Counted from the first letter of the stretch, positions 35,780-44,913 are shown. The stretch is DNA of 64,000 bases from Stutzerimonas stutzeri (GCF_038561965.1 NZ_CP139348.1:3410001-3474000); one strand, 5' to 3'. A program made the numbers and translations. The notes: generated by a model not told the origin, from the letters alone.

Positions 35780-37033
35780 TCAGCCCATCGACAGGCCGAT
35801 CAGGTAAACCCCGGCGAAGCCAATGTTGAAAGCGATGAACAGATAGAGCATGTGCCGCAGGTAACTGCCAAAGGTCAGGCCTGGCACCTTGCTCATGGCG
35901 ACGATGCCCGCCGCCGAACCGATTACCAGCAGCGAACCACCAACCCCGACCGCATAGGTCAGCACCATCCACTCGGCTACGCCCATCTCCAGCCCGGATT
36001 TCAATAGCGCGGCAGTCAGTGGCACGTTATCAATCGCCGCAGACATCACGCCCATCAGGTAATTGGCCATCACCGCCGGAACCTGGTCATAGATCAGCAC
36101 CAGCCCGTCGAGCACACGAATCTCCTTGAGCATCCCCACCAGCAGCAGGATGCCGAGAAAGAAGAACAGCGTTTCGAACTCGACCTGTCGCACGTACTCC
36201 AGAATCGGATCGGAGTCGTTGTCGTCACTGAAGAAGCGCGCCACCAGGAACATCACCGACAATCCGGCCAGGAACGTCAGCACCGGCGGGATCTGGAACA
36301 GGAAATTGCCGATGATGGTGCTGAGGATGGTGCACAGGAAGATCACTGCGATGGCCACGTCGACACCCCGAACATCGTTGCGCTGACCCTGCACCATAAC
36401 CTCGCCGCGCATGCCGATCGACAGCATCGCGGCCAATACCATCACCGCCAGGAAGGCCGGGACAGCCAGCACAAGCAACTGCAGAATCGCCACCTTGCCG
36501 GCGAGGAAAATCATCAGCGTGGTGACGTCCCCAGTGATCAGCGCGACGCCACCGGAGTTGACCGAGAACACCACCAACGTGGCGAACTTGATGGTCTTCG
36601 CCCTATCGAGCTGCAGCGAGAGAATCAGGGTAATGGAGACCAACGTCGCAGTGATGTTGTCGGCCAACGAGGAGAACACGAAGCAGAAGGTCGCAGTGAG
36701 AAACAGCAGTGCGCGCTCGCTGATCCGCCGCGGTAGGACGAGGTAGATCAGGTTCTCGATCATGCCTTTCTTGTTCAGATAGGCGACGAAAGTCATCGCC
36801 GCCACCAGGAATATCCACAACCCGGCAATTTCGGCGATGTTCTCGTTGAGGCTTTCCAGCACGGTTTCACGCGCCTCGCCCGCTGGCGTGAATATAAACA
36901 GCAGCAGCCACGCCAGAGTGCCGAAAAACAGCGTTACTTTGGCCTTGTTCACATGGGTTACTTCTTCGAGCACGACACCAAGCAGTGCCGCCACCGCCAG
37001 TGCAATAAGCACGTACGTCAGCAATACAGGCAT
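35780..37033 (-). CDS. nhaD: Na+/H+ antiporter NhaD
   Basis: 417 aa with about 11-12 transmembrane helices, of the ion transporter superfamily. NhaD proteins expel Na+ or Li+ in exchange for protons, typically at alkaline pH. Family-like features are the N-terminal VLIALAVAALLGVVLEEVTHVNKAKVTLFF, ATLVVFSVNSGGVALITGDVTTLM and NVPLTAALLKSGLEMG. Together with the OadGAB Na+ pump it indicates a Na+ economy in this organism. No neighbour is obviously co-transcribed. Confidence 0.88.
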   Translation of the reverse strand: MPVLLTYVLIALAVAALLGVVLEEVTHVNKAKVTLFFGTLAWLLLFIFTPAGEARETVLESLNENIAEIAGLWIFLVAAMTFVAYLNKKGMIENLIYLVLPRRISERALLFLTATFCFVFSSLADNITATLVSITLILSLQLDRAKTIKFATLVVFSVNSGGVALITGDVTTLMIFLAGKVAILQLLVLAVPAFLAVMVLAAMLSIGMRGEVMVQGQRNDVRGVDVAIAVIFLCTILSTIIGNFLFQIPPVLTFLAGLSVMFLVARFFSDDNDSDPILEYVRQVEFETLFFFLGILLLVGMLKEIRVLDGLVLIYDQVPAVMANYLMGVMSAAIDNVPLTAALLKSGLEMGVAEWMVLTYAVGVGGSLLVIGSAAGIVAMSKVPGLTFGSYLRHMLYLFIAFNIGFAGVYLIGLSMG

Positions 37034-37217
37034 AACTCACCTAAGGGGAAAGTAAGGAAAGGGGCATGTGTGCAGCAGATTGCACACGGAAGGAAATTGG
37101 GCTGCGCATGGTAGCCAAACGCTGGGCATAGCGGAATCACCGCATGTCAAACGGAGACTATTTCAGGATGTGAATAGCACTAACGACAGTGCTGCCGGCT
37201 AGGACACCAGAAGCGAC

Positions 37218-37742
37218 TCAGGGATTGCGTGCCAGCTGCTCGTGATCGAGCACACGCTTGGCGCCCAGGTAGTTTTTCTGCCAGTAGCTGGCAGCCAGGC
37301 TATCCAGGCGTACCGTGCCACCGGACGAAGGTGCATGGACGAAACGGTCCTGCCCGACATAGATACCGGCGTGGCTGACACGACGGCCGCCGCTCGTGGC
37401 GAAGAACACCAGATCACCAGGTTGCAGTGCATGCCGGCGCACGGCCGGGCCGCGGAGGTTACTCATTGCCTGGGTGGTGCGAGGGAGGTTGATGCCCGCC
37501 GCGCCGCGGTAGACGTAACCGATCAGGCCGCTGCAATCGAACCCGCTGTCTGGCGTATTGCCGCCCCAGCGGTAAGGCGTGCCGACCAGGCCGAGCGCAC
37601 TGAAAAGCACATCTTCGGCAACGCCTGGCATGGGATAAGAGGCACTTGGTTGCTCGACGGCTGGCGGCACCGGTGGCTGACCGGCACAGGCGGCGAGCAA
37701 CGCAAAGAGGACAACAAGCGAGAGACGGGCCAGGTAGTACAT
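37218..37742 (-). CDS. NlpC/P60-family peptidoglycan lipoprotein (1)
   Basis: 174 aa with a lipobox LLAACAG (lipidated Cys near residue 19). The NlpC/P60 domain has TPYRWGGNTPDSGFDCSGL with catalytic Cys, SHAGIYVG with the His and HAPSSGG as the third polar position. It is a D,L-endopeptidase type cell-wall hydrolase or remodelling enzyme acting in the periplasm. It lies 77 bases after the paralogous gene that is upstream on the same strand. Confidence 0.88.
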   Translation of the reverse strand: MYYLARLSLVVLFALLAACAGQPPVPPAVEQPSASYPMPGVAEDVLFSALGLVGTPYRWGGNTPDSGFDCSGLIGYVYRGAAGINLPRTTQAMSNLRGPAVRRHALQPGDLVFFATSGGRRVSHAGIYVGQDRFVHAPSSGGTVRLDSLAASYWQKNYLGAKRVLDHEQLARNP

Positions 37743-37784
37743 CGCAGAGCGGTCCAGGCAAAAGAGCCATCACTCTGCCGGCAT

Positions 37785-37808
37785 GCGGGGGAAGACGCAA
37801 CCCCCCGC
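37785..37808 (-). terminator. Possible hairpin between the two NlpC/P60 genes
   Basis: Stem gcggggg/ccccccgc-type inverted repeat (37785-37791 with 37802-37808) between the paralogous genes, without a U run. It may attenuate readthrough. Confidence 0.3.
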
Positions 37809-37819
37809 AGACCGCTAGA

Positions 37820-38452
37820 TCAGCGCTGAACGGTGTGGGGCGCCAGGTCGGAGGCCATTGCGAGAACACGCTTGGCTTCCATGTAGCTGGCGCGCCAGTA
37901 CTTGTCGTCCAGGCTGTCGACGCGAACGCCGCCGCTGCGGCTGCTGGAAGCATGGATGAACTGGTCATCGCCGATATAGATACCGGCGTGACTGACCCGG
38001 CCACGTCCACGATTATTGAAGAACAGCACGTCGCCCGGCTCCAGCTCGCTACGCTTGACCACTGGCGCGTCGAGGTTGATCAGCTCACGGGTGGAGCGTG
38101 GCAGCTTGAGGCCAGCTTCCTTGCGGAACAGAAAGCCGACAAAACCGCTGCAGTCGAAACCGGTTTTCACCGAGTTGCCGCCAAAGCGATAAGGCGTACC
38201 GACCAAGGTGAAGCCGCGCTCCAGAATACTGTCTGCCAGTTCGGGCAGCTGGTATTCGTGTTCGTCGGTGAGCTCGGCCAGCGACTCATCTTCGCTCTTG
38301 TCGAGCGCGGCGAAGTCGAATCCTGCCAGGGGATGATTGTGCGACAGCCGAGGCGATGTGATCTGCTGCTCGGTCTGTACAGGCTGGCCGGCACAAGCCG
38401 TCAGCAGGGCGATAAGTGCGAGAGGCACGAGGGGTGCGAAGCGTTGGCGCAT
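37820..38452 (-). CDS. NlpC/P60-family peptidoglycan lipoprotein (2)
   Basis: 210 aa, paralogous to the preceding lipoprotein. Lipobox LLTACAG (lipidated Cys near residue 20). The hydrolase domain has TPYRFGGNSVKTGFDCSGFV (catalytic Cys), SHAGIYIG and IHASSSRSGGVRVDSL. The ~60-residue linker before the domain is acidic. Start chosen at ATG 38452; a GTG two codons upstream is also possible and no Shine-Dalgarno decides. This pair of tandem lipoprotein endopeptidases is conserved in pseudomonads. Confidence 0.86.
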   Translation of the reverse strand: MRQRFAPLVPLALIALLTACAGQPVQTEQQITSPRLSHNHPLAGFDFAALDKSEDESLAELTDEHEYQLPELADSILERGFTLVGTPYRFGGNSVKTGFDCSGFVGFLFRKEAGLKLPRSTRELINLDAPVVKRSELEPGDVLFFNNRGRGRVSHAGIYIGDDQFIHASSSRSGGVRVDSLDDKYWRASYMEAKRVLAMASDLAPHTVQR

Positions 38453-38519
38453 GGGCACGACCGTGTCGGTGATTTCAAAGTGGTGGCGACTATGCCCTCT
38501 ATCGCGTCGATGATCAAAT

Positions 38520-39284
38520 TCAATCGGACGAAATGTGACGGATTAACTGCGACAAAACGTCTGCCGCCCTTCCTTCCAGCCGTACGTCGGTAAACGGGCT
38601 GATATCGGTAGCCTGCAGATTCACCTCGGCGACGAAGCCACCGCGATGCCGCACCCGCCATACTGGCTCGAGGATGTAGCCGAAACTGGCGCTGGTGCCG
38701 ACCACCAGCACGGCGTCGAAACCGATGCGCGATTGTTCGTGCAAGTCTGCCAGTGCAGCATCGGGCAGCATTTCCTCGAACAGCACCACCGCCGGGCGCA
38801 GCACTGCGGCGCAATGGGCACAGCGCGGCGGCAGCGCCCCATCCAGCAGAGCTGGCAACGGACGCGAATCAGTTTCGCCGCAACCGACGCATGACAGCGG
38901 CGCCAGCTGCCCATGAATCTCGATCAACCGCTCTACCGGGCTGCCGGCACGGCCGTGAAAGCCGTCGATATTCTGCGTGAGCACCCAGGCGCCCGGCTTG
39001 CGCCGCTGCAGCTCGGCGATGGCGAAGTGGCCAGCGTTGGGCTCGGCCTTCAAGCAGACGCGCCCAATCTCGGCCAGGTACTTCCAGCACAGCGCGGGAT
39101 CACTACGCAGCGTCGGCCCGGACAGCGCGACCTCGATCGGCAGGCCGTCTTCGGTCTCACCGTTATACAGCCCGCCCAGACCCCGGTAGGTCGGCAATCC
39201 CGAGTCGGCGGAAAGCCCCGCTCCGGTGATGATCAGAATACGTTCGGCAGCTGCAAGCGCCTGGGCAACCTTATCGATATCCAT
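38520..39284 (-). CDS. Sir2-family NAD-dependent protein deacylase
   Basis: 254 aa sirtuin that removes acetyl or other acyl groups from lysines using NAD+. Motifs in order: GAGLSADSGLPTYRG (NAD), TQNIDGFHGRAG and IEIHGQL (catalytic His), the Zn knuckle CVGC...CAHC, VVGTSASF, and VNLQATDIS. ATG 39284 follows an in-frame TTG at 39290; the ATG is preferred. The protein is called CobB in E. coli, unrelated to the cobalamin cobB here. Confidence 0.9.
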   Translation of the reverse strand: MDIDKVAQALAAAERILIITGAGLSADSGLPTYRGLGGLYNGETEDGLPIEVALSGPTLRSDPALCWKYLAEIGRVCLKAEPNAGHFAIAELQRRKPGAWVLTQNIDGFHGRAGSPVERLIEIHGQLAPLSCVGCGETDSRPLPALLDGALPPRCAHCAAVLRPAVVLFEEMLPDAALADLHEQSRIGFDAVLVVGTSASFGYILEPVWRVRHRGGFVAEVNLQATDISPFTDVRLEGRAADVLSQLIRHISSD

Positions 39285-39410
39285 GAACAACCGCGGGTTG
39301 GAGGTAAGAAGGAAGGCCGCAACGTGTTGCGGGCCTGTCGCACCGAGACTATGGCTTCAGACTACGGAAGCCGCCTCTGGACTGCAAAGAGCCAGGTATT
39401 CCGACTCAAG

Positions 39411-39710
39411 TTACAAACCCAGCGGGGCGCGGAACAGAACCGCATAGCCCATGGTGCAAAACAACCACGCCGGCAGCGGACCGAGCAGCCAGCGCCAGCC
39501 CCACCACAGTGGTACGAAACCTACGCCATGCACGAAGCCTGCGGATATCCCCCACATCACCAGCATCAGTTGCGGGTGGCTGTAACCGCCCTGCCCGTCC
39601 AGCATCGCGGCCGGGTGGATCAGCAGCACCAGCGCCAGCGGTGCGGCCAGCAGCAGTGACAGCACGCGACTGGCCGCCCCGTAAAACCGCCTGTGCACGA
39701 TGCTGCTCAA
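39411..39710 (-). CDS. ybgE: Cyd operon protein YbgE
   Basis: 99 aa with three hydrophobic segments (LSLLLAAPLALVLLI, QLMLVMWGISAGFVHGVGFV and LGPLPAWLFCTMGYAVL). The context (fourth gene after cydX) and size match YbgE, an auxiliary protein found with cydABX. The start is TTG 39710, coupled to the cydX stop (TTGA); a GTG at 39698 is possible. Function is not settled in the family; it may assist oxidase assembly. Confidence 0.82.
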   Translation of the reverse strand: MSSIVHRRFYGAASRVLSLLLAAPLALVLLIHPAAMLDGQGGYSHPQLMLVMWGISAGFVHGVGFVPLWWGWRWLLGPLPAWLFCTMGYAVLFRAPLGL

Positions 39711-39811
39711 GGCTCGGCGTCCAGATCCTGCGTGGCCTCCAGCCACAGCGCGTTGATGATGCCGAAGCTGCAGGCCAGCAGCACGCCGAGTATCCAAGTG
39801 AAGTACCACAT
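39707..39811 (-). CDS. cydX: Cytochrome bd small subunit CydX
   Basis: 34 aa membrane peptide required for activity and stability of cytochrome bd in E. coli. It begins MWYFTWILGVLLACSFGII, the CydX signature with conserved aromatic residues, and its single helix covers about residues 4-24. AAGGAG precedes the ATG at 8 bases. It lies 46 bases after the cydB stop and overlaps the start of ybgE. Too short for standard gene callers. Confidence 0.93.
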   Translation of the reverse strand: MWYFTWILGVLLACSFGIINALWLEATQDLDAEP

Positions 39812-39857
39812 AGTCGTCGCTCCTTGGCGCGGCGGGCACGGAAGCCCGCCCGCTCAG

Positions 39858-41000
39858 TCAGTACAGGCCGTGAGGGTTGGCTTCGATGGTTTTATGAGTG
39901 AGCCGGCCCCACATGCGGATGTAGCTCCACAGCGTGTAGCAGAGGATCAGCGGCACGAAGATGCAGGCCACGACGAACATGATGCCCATGGTCTTATGGC
40001 TCGATACCGCATCCCAGAGCGTCAGGCTCGAGGCCGGGTCCAGGCTCGACGGGAAGACAAACGGGAACAGCGCGAAGCCGGCGGTACAGATGCTGCCGAC
40101 GATCATCAGACTGGTGCCGAGGAAGCTCGCCCCACCGCTGTTGCGGCTGGAGCCGAGCAGGGCCAGCAGCGCACCGACGATCCCGGCGACTGGCGCAATC
40201 AGGGTCAGCGGATAGCGGCTGTAGTTGCCCAACCAGCCAGCGTTGTCCCGCACCACCTGCTTATCCAGCAGCGGATTCAGCGCCGCACCCACATCGGTGA
40301 CTGACAGCTGGGTGAAGCCCTGGACCCCCAGCGCCAGCCACAGCCCGGCGGCGACGAAACCGAACAGGAACACCAGTGTGCACAGGCGAGTGGCCTGTCG
40401 TGAGCGCTCGGCCAGCGCGCCATCGGTGCGCAGCATCAGCCAGGCGCCACCGTGGGCGCTGAGCATGCTCAGGCTGACGATGCCACAGAGCAGCGCGAAC
40501 GGATTGAGCAGCGCGAAGAACGAGCCGTGATAGGTGGAACGCATCAGTTCGTCCAGCTGGAACGGCAGGCCGAGGAACAGGTTGCCGAAGGCCACACCAA
40601 ACACCAACGGCGGCACCGCCCCGCCGACAAACAACGCCCAGTCCCACGCGCTGCGCCAGCGCGGGTCTTCCACCTTGCTGCGGTAGTCGAAGCCCACCGG
40701 ACGGCAGAACAAGGCGAACAGCACCAGCAGCATCGCCCAGTACAGGCCGGAAAAGGCCACCGCGTAGACCATCGGCCAGGCGGCGAACAGCGCACCGCCG
40801 GCTGTGATGAACCACACCTGGTTGCCATCCCAGTGCGGCGCAATGGTGTTGATTACTACGCGCCGCTCGTTGTCGGTCTTGCCGACGAAGGGCATCAGCG
40901 CCATGGCGCCCATATCGAAGCCATCGGTCAGGGCGAAGCCGATCAGCAGCACGCCGATCAGCACCCACCAGATGAGCTTGAGAACCTCATAATCGAACAT
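39858..41000 (-). CDS. cydB: Cytochrome bd ubiquinol oxidase subunit II
   Basis: 380 aa, about nine transmembrane helices. It partners CydA in reducing O2 to water with quinol. Family motifs are the N-terminal WWVLIGVLLIGFALTDGFDMG, APHWDGNQVWFITAGGALFA and FALFCRPVGFDYR. It is 10 bases downstream of cydA. The enzyme is electrogenic and high affinity for O2. Confidence 0.96.
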   Translation of the reverse strand: MFDYEVLKLIWWVLIGVLLIGFALTDGFDMGAMALMPFVGKTDNERRVVINTIAPHWDGNQVWFITAGGALFAAWPMVYAVAFSGLYWAMLLVLFALFCRPVGFDYRSKVEDPRWRSAWDWALFVGGAVPPLVFGVAFGNLFLGLPFQLDELMRSTYHGSFFALLNPFALLCGIVSLSMLSAHGGAWLMLRTDGALAERSRQATRLCTLVFLFGFVAAGLWLALGVQGFTQLSVTDVGAALNPLLDKQVVRDNAGWLGNYSRYPLTLIAPVAGIVGALLALLGSSRNSGGASFLGTSLMIVGSICTAGFALFPFVFPSSLDPASSLTLWDAVSSHKTMGIMFVVACIFVPLILCYTLWSYIRMWGRLTHKTIEANPHGLY

Positions 41001-41010
41001 CTCGTTTACC

Positions 41011-42651
41011 TCACACGGCGGTAGGTTCAGTGGGGGCGTCTGTTGTAACGGCCGGCACGCTGACTGCCTCGCGGAGCCGCTGCACCTGATTGGCGGCAGC
41101 CGCCTCGAGCTCGAAGTGATATCGCCCGGAATGCAGGCTGCTCGGACCGAGCCGTGCGAAGCGGATCATCAGGAACATCTCGATGACCAGCAGCAGGCTG
41201 TAGAAGGCCGCCAGCGCAATCAGCGAGCCCCAGATATCGCCCGCCGCCAATGTCGAAGTGGACAGATGAGTCGGCAACACCTCGGCGATCGACCAGGGCT
41301 GGCGGCCATGCTCGGCGACGTACCAGCCGGTCTGCGCGGCAATCCACGGCAGCGGCAGGCTGAACAGTGCGAACCTGAGCAACCAGGGCTTGGTTTCCGC
41401 ATTGCGCTTGATCGACGCCCAGCTCGCCAGGGCGAACAGCAGCAGCATGAGGAAGCCCGCCAGCACCATTGCGCGGAAGGTCCAGAACAGGCTGAACACA
41501 TTGGGGATGGTGTCCAGCGCGGCGAGCTTGATCTGCTCGTCGCTGGCATCGACTACATCCGCGGTGTACTTCTTCAGCAGCAGGCCGTAGCCCAGGTCCT
41601 GCTTGACCTCATTGAACGCGGCGATGGCTTCGGGCGACTTGTCACCGCGCCGCAGCACCTGCAGCCGCTCGTAGGCAAGCATGCCGTTGCGGATGCGCAG
41701 CTCGTGCTCGGCGATCAGCTGCTTGATGCCGCTGACCTCCTCGTCCACTGAGCGAGTGGCGATCAGACCTAGCGCGTAGGGGATCTTCACCTCATAGTCG
41801 GTGCGCATCTCCTGCTGATTGGGCAGGCCGAACAGCGTGAAGCCAGCAGGTGCTGGGTGGGTCTCCCACTCGGCCTCGATGGCGGCCAGCTTGACCTTCT
41901 GCACGTCGCCGATCTCGTAGCCGGACTCGTCGCCGAGAATGATCACCGAGAGGGACGAAGCCAGGCCGAACACCGCGGCGATGGCAAACGAACGGCGGGC
42001 GAAGCCCAGGTCGCGCTTCTTCAATAGATAGAAGGAAGAAATCGCCAGCACGAAGATCGCGCCGGTGACGTAGCCCGCCGACACGGTATGAACGAACTTG
42101 ACCTGCGCCACCGGGTTGAACAGCAACGCACCGAAATCCACCAGCTCCATGCGCATGGTTTCGAAGTTGAATTCCGAACCCACCGGGTTCTGCATCCAGC
42201 CATTGGCGATGAGGATCCACAGCGCCGAGAGGTTCGAGCCCAACGCCACCAGCCAGGTCACGGTCAGGTGCTGCACCTTGCTCAACCGATCCCAGCCGAA
42301 GAAGAACAGGCCGATAAAGGTGGATTCGAGGAAGAACGCCATCAGCCCTTCAATGGCCAGCGGCGCGCCGAAAATGTCGCCGACATAGTGGCTGTAGTAG
42401 GCCCAATTAGTGCCGAACTGAAACTCCATGGTCAGCCCGGTGGTGACACCCAGAGCGAAGTTGATGCCGAACAGCTTGCCCCAGAACTGGGTCATGTCCT
42501 TGTAGACCTGCTTGCCGGTCATGACATAGACCGATTCCATGATGGCCAGCAGGAAGGCCAGCCCCAAGGTCAGCGGTACGAAGAGAAAGTGATACATCGC
42601 CGTCATGGCGAATTGCAGGCGTGATAGATCGACAACGCTTTCCGAGATCAT
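41011..42651 (-). CDS. cydA: Cytochrome bd ubiquinol oxidase subunit I
   Basis: 546 aa carrying hemes b558, b595 and d. Heme and quinol motifs include the proximal-His region RLQFAMTAMYHFLFVPLTLG and NGWMQNPVGSEFNFET. The Q-loop is long (about residues 260-380) and includes KIPYALGLIATRSVDEEV and KQDLGYGLLLKKYT, which match the E. coli CydA insertion. This makes it the E. coli-type (L-subfamily) enzyme rather than the short-loop cyanide-insensitive CioA of P. aeruginosa. The ATG overlaps the cydP stop (ATGA). Confidence 0.96.
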   Translation of the reverse strand: MISESVVDLSRLQFAMTAMYHFLFVPLTLGLAFLLAIMESVYVMTGKQVYKDMTQFWGKLFGINFALGVTTGLTMEFQFGTNWAYYSHYVGDIFGAPLAIEGLMAFFLESTFIGLFFFGWDRLSKVQHLTVTWLVALGSNLSALWILIANGWMQNPVGSEFNFETMRMELVDFGALLFNPVAQVKFVHTVSAGYVTGAIFVLAISSFYLLKKRDLGFARRSFAIAAVFGLASSLSVIILGDESGYEIGDVQKVKLAAIEAEWETHPAPAGFTLFGLPNQQEMRTDYEVKIPYALGLIATRSVDEEVSGIKQLIAEHELRIRNGMLAYERLQVLRRGDKSPEAIAAFNEVKQDLGYGLLLKKYTADVVDASDEQIKLAALDTIPNVFSLFWTFRAMVLAGFLMLLLFALASWASIKRNAETKPWLLRFALFSLPLPWIAAQTGWYVAEHGRQPWSIAEVLPTHLSTSTLAAGDIWGSLIALAAFYSLLLVIEMFLMIRFARLGPSSLHSGRYHFELEAAAANQVQRLREAVSVPAVTTDAPTEPTAV

Positions 42652-42827
42652 CTCGGCCCTCCCTCGGGGATCGAACCCCGCGAATCAAGCAAATGGTCGG
42701 CAACGCGCACCGAACCGTTCTCGGGAATGCTGGGAGCATCGAACCAGACGTTTTTTATGATCATGAGGATCGCGACCTTGACCAGCACTACCAGCACGAC
42801 GTCTCGCCTGAGCGATGACCTGAACAT
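42648..42827 (-). CDS. cydP: Small membrane protein CydP at the head of the cyd operon
   Basis: 59 aa with one hydrophobic helix (DVVLVVLVKVAILMIIKNV) after a basic N-terminus. CydP is a small conserved subunit/accessory encoded upstream of cydA in proteobacteria; its role is poorly known. AAGGAGG lies 5-6 bases before ATG 42827. It is translationally coupled to cydA by ATGA and is the first gene of cydP-cydA-cydB-cydX-ybgE. Confidence 0.85.
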   Translation of the reverse strand: MFRSSLRRDVVLVVLVKVAILMIIKNVWFDAPSIPENGSVRVADHLLDSRGSIPEGGPR

Positions 42828-43153
42828 GCCTACCTCCTTGCGTGACCACCCGAGCGCGTAGTGCCCGGGCAGCATGTGGCGATTGAAGGCCCCCTTGGGG
42901 TGGGGGCCGAAACCGGGGCCTTGCAGCACCGGCTCAATCGCTTCACCTCGAACCTACCCGTGGAAGCGTTGCTCAGGCTCGAGGCAGGGAGAGTGTCCGG
43001 TTCGCCTCCTGCAGCGACAACTGCGACAGCCTGCCTCAGCCGACCACAGCGGTCGGCATGCTGCAGCCGCTCCGTCCGGCACGCGTTGAGGCAACGCCAG
43101 GCGAAGCGGAGCATTGCAGGCAGCGCCAGCGGCACTGCGGCGGCCTGTCGCAC
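42828..43153. other. Intergenic region holding the cyd operon promoter
   Basis: About 326 bases between cydP and the downstream end of the next gene. I see no gene. A ggccccc/gggggcc hairpin lies at 42888-42908. I could not find a clear Anr (TTGAT-N4-ATCAA) box; the cyd promoter must lie here or upstream. Confidence 0.5.
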
Positions 43154-43708
43154 TCACGGCACACGCAACCAACGACGAAACCCGTTGCCCGCGGTGCTGG
43201 AAAGCGGGCTCCAGGCAAAGTCCCAAGGTGCCGGCGGCAGCTCTTCTTCTTCCGCCGCGAGCGCACGTGTGCCCTGCCGTACCCGCGGCTTCCAATCGAA
43301 CACGTGTTCGCTGCCACCCCGCCAGCCAAGCACGATGCCAATCGCCGGGCTGTCATCGCTGGCGACCCAGCGCGCTGCGGCGGCGAGCATCATGGCCTCG
43401 ATATGCTCCTGCTCGATCAGCTCGCGATAGTCCGACGCCAGCAACCAGCGACAGACGCTGAGGTGGAACGTCCAGTCCAGCGCGAGCTGGCAACCGTAGG
43501 CCCAGGTCATGAACTGGCGGAAAATCTCCAGCCCCTCAGGCGGGTCGAGCTTGAGCAGCCGCGGGCAGACGTCGAACAAGGCGTGCCAGTACGGCAGTAG
43601 CTTGGCATCCAGATGCACAAAGTTGCGGGCATTGCTGGGGTAGTCCGGGAAGGGCAGCCGATAGCTCACGCGGCTGTCGGCGCGGGTGAATCGTTCCATC
43701 ATGGTCAT
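43154..43708 (-). CDS. Uncharacterised soluble protein
   Basis: 184 aa, no recognised family. It is soluble, aromatic-rich, and contains LPFPDYPSNARNFVHLDA and the Trp-rich MTWAYGCQLALDWTFHLSVCRWLL. The C-terminus is acidic then Pro/Trp-rich (EEEELPPAPWDFAWSP). ATG 43708 has an AGGAA-like ribosome-binding site at 12 bases. It shares strand with the DUF2946 gene upstream and lies beside the cyd operon. Function unknown. Confidence 0.6.
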   Translation of the reverse strand: MTMMERFTRADSRVSYRLPFPDYPSNARNFVHLDAKLLPYWHALFDVCPRLLKLDPPEGLEIFRQFMTWAYGCQLALDWTFHLSVCRWLLASDYRELIEQEHIEAMMLAAAARWVASDDSPAIGIVLGWRGGSEHVFDWKPRVRQGTRALAAEEEELPPAPWDFAWSPLSSTAGNGFRRWLRVP

Positions 43709-43814
43709 GGTGAAATTCCTGAATTGACCGTGCCGTCGGAAGGCTCCGACAGGTGCCATCCAGCCCGCCGCTATGCTCGGCAGAAGGAGGGCGAGATACG
43801 TCAGTCAGGCAATA

Positions 43815-44183
43815 TCAGGGCGCGCGGGGATTCAGTGCCGGCCAGTGGTGGCGCGGCCCATGACGCTCAAGCGGTGGTAGTGGTGTCGCGTTCGCCGTTC
43901 GACGGCCCAGCCAGGCCAGGGCGAACAGAGCGATGATTGCGAGGAAGACCGAACTGCATAGCGGGCAGTCGAGGGCATGCTGCGACAAGTCGTGTAGGTC
44001 GGCGGGAAGCGCGCCAAGCCTTGGACCGCCATCATCGCCAGTCACACAGATAGCGTCCTGCCCCATGGCCAGTCCGAAGCCAACATGAGTGGCGTGGTTC
44101 AGACTGCAGACAAAGGCATTGAGCAGGATGCAGGTGAACAGCGCCCATATGATCTGCGCGCGCTTGTCTTTGACTATGGTCAT
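43815..44183 (-). CDS. DUF2946-family membrane protein
   Basis: 122 aa. One N-terminal hydrophobic segment (IIWALFTCILLNAFVCSLNH) and a second (VFLAIIALFALAWL). A CxxC-like CPLC motif precedes the second helix, plus His residues, a composition seen in DUF2946 proteins that often occur with copper-resistance genes. No copper gene is visible nearby, so a metal role is an inference. Confidence 0.7.
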   Translation of the reverse strand: MTIVKDKRAQIIWALFTCILLNAFVCSLNHATHVGFGLAMGQDAICVTGDDGGPRLGALPADLHDLSQHALDCPLCSSVFLAIIALFALAWLGRRTANATPLPPLERHGPRHHWPALNPRAP

Positions 44184-44241
44184 GTTTCGACTTTACACCG
44201 CACGTGTCACAACGGCGCTGCGCTAAACCGTCGCAGCCTCG

Positions 44242-44913
44242 TCAGTGGTTGACGGTGAACGCCAGCATTGCCGATATCTGACACAACGGGCGGCCGCTTT
44301 CAGCATGCCACTGGTTAAACGCAGCCTGCACCGCCGCCTGGTCACGCTGGCTGCTGGGCACCTTGTCGACGATCTCCTGCGCCTTGAGTGCGGCAACCAC
44401 ATCATCGCTAGGGACGAAGGTGTCCTTGCCGGCCATGCGCAAAAGCCGCGGCGCCGACAGGCCACCAAGCTGGCTGCCATGTTTGGCCAGGTAACGCCAC
44501 AGCCCGACGATATCGCTACTCGGCCAGTCGGCCAGCAGATTGCCGAAGCCACCTCGCTCTTTCGCCACATCGAGCACGAACTGCGCGTTGCGCGGCACGC
44601 TCTTGAGTTTGCCGAGATGGCGGATCAGCCGTGTGTCCTGCATCAGTCGCTCGATATGCTCGCCACCCATCAATACGACCTTTTCCGGGTCGAAACCGAA
44701 GAATGCCTGCTCGAAGGCCGGCCACTTGGCATCCACCAGGCTGTGCTTGAGCCCTGCACGGAAGATTCGCAGGCTGATCAGCGAGAGGTAACGGTCATCC
44801 GAAACGCTGCGCAGTTGGTTGGCGCTGTTTGGCTGCGGCAGGCGTGCCTCCAGCGCCGCGGCCGAGCCGAAGCGGTTGAGGCAGTATTCGTGCAGCCATT
44901 TGTAGTCATGCAT
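44242..44913 (-). CDS. DNA-3-methyladenine glycosylase I (Tag)-family protein
   Basis: 223 aa helical protein with Tag-like elements: YLSLISLRIFRAGLKHSLVD (the helix preceding the catalytic pocket), FFGFDPEKVVLM, RNAQFVLDVAKERGGFGNLL and the C-terminal region FVPSDDVVAALKAQ. Tag excises 3-methyladenine from DNA. The family match is moderate; the Zn-binding Cys/His set of E. coli Tag is not evident, so the substrate is uncertain. ATG 44913. Confidence 0.7.
   Translation of the reverse strand: MHDYKWLHEYCLNRFGSAAALEARLPQPNSANQLRSVSDDRYLSLISLRIFRAGLKHSLVDAKWPAFEQAFFGFDPEKVVLMGGEHIERLMQDTRLIRHLGKLKSVPRNAQFVLDVAKERGGFGNLLADWPSSDIVGLWRYLAKHGSQLGGLSAPRLLRMAGKDTFVPSDDVVAALKAQEIVDKVPSSQRDQAAVQAAFNQWHAESGRPLCQISAMLAFTVNH

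Noticed and set aside
42828..43153. An Anr/FNR box before cydP
   Set aside because: No TTGAT-N4-ATCAA match was found by eye in this gap.
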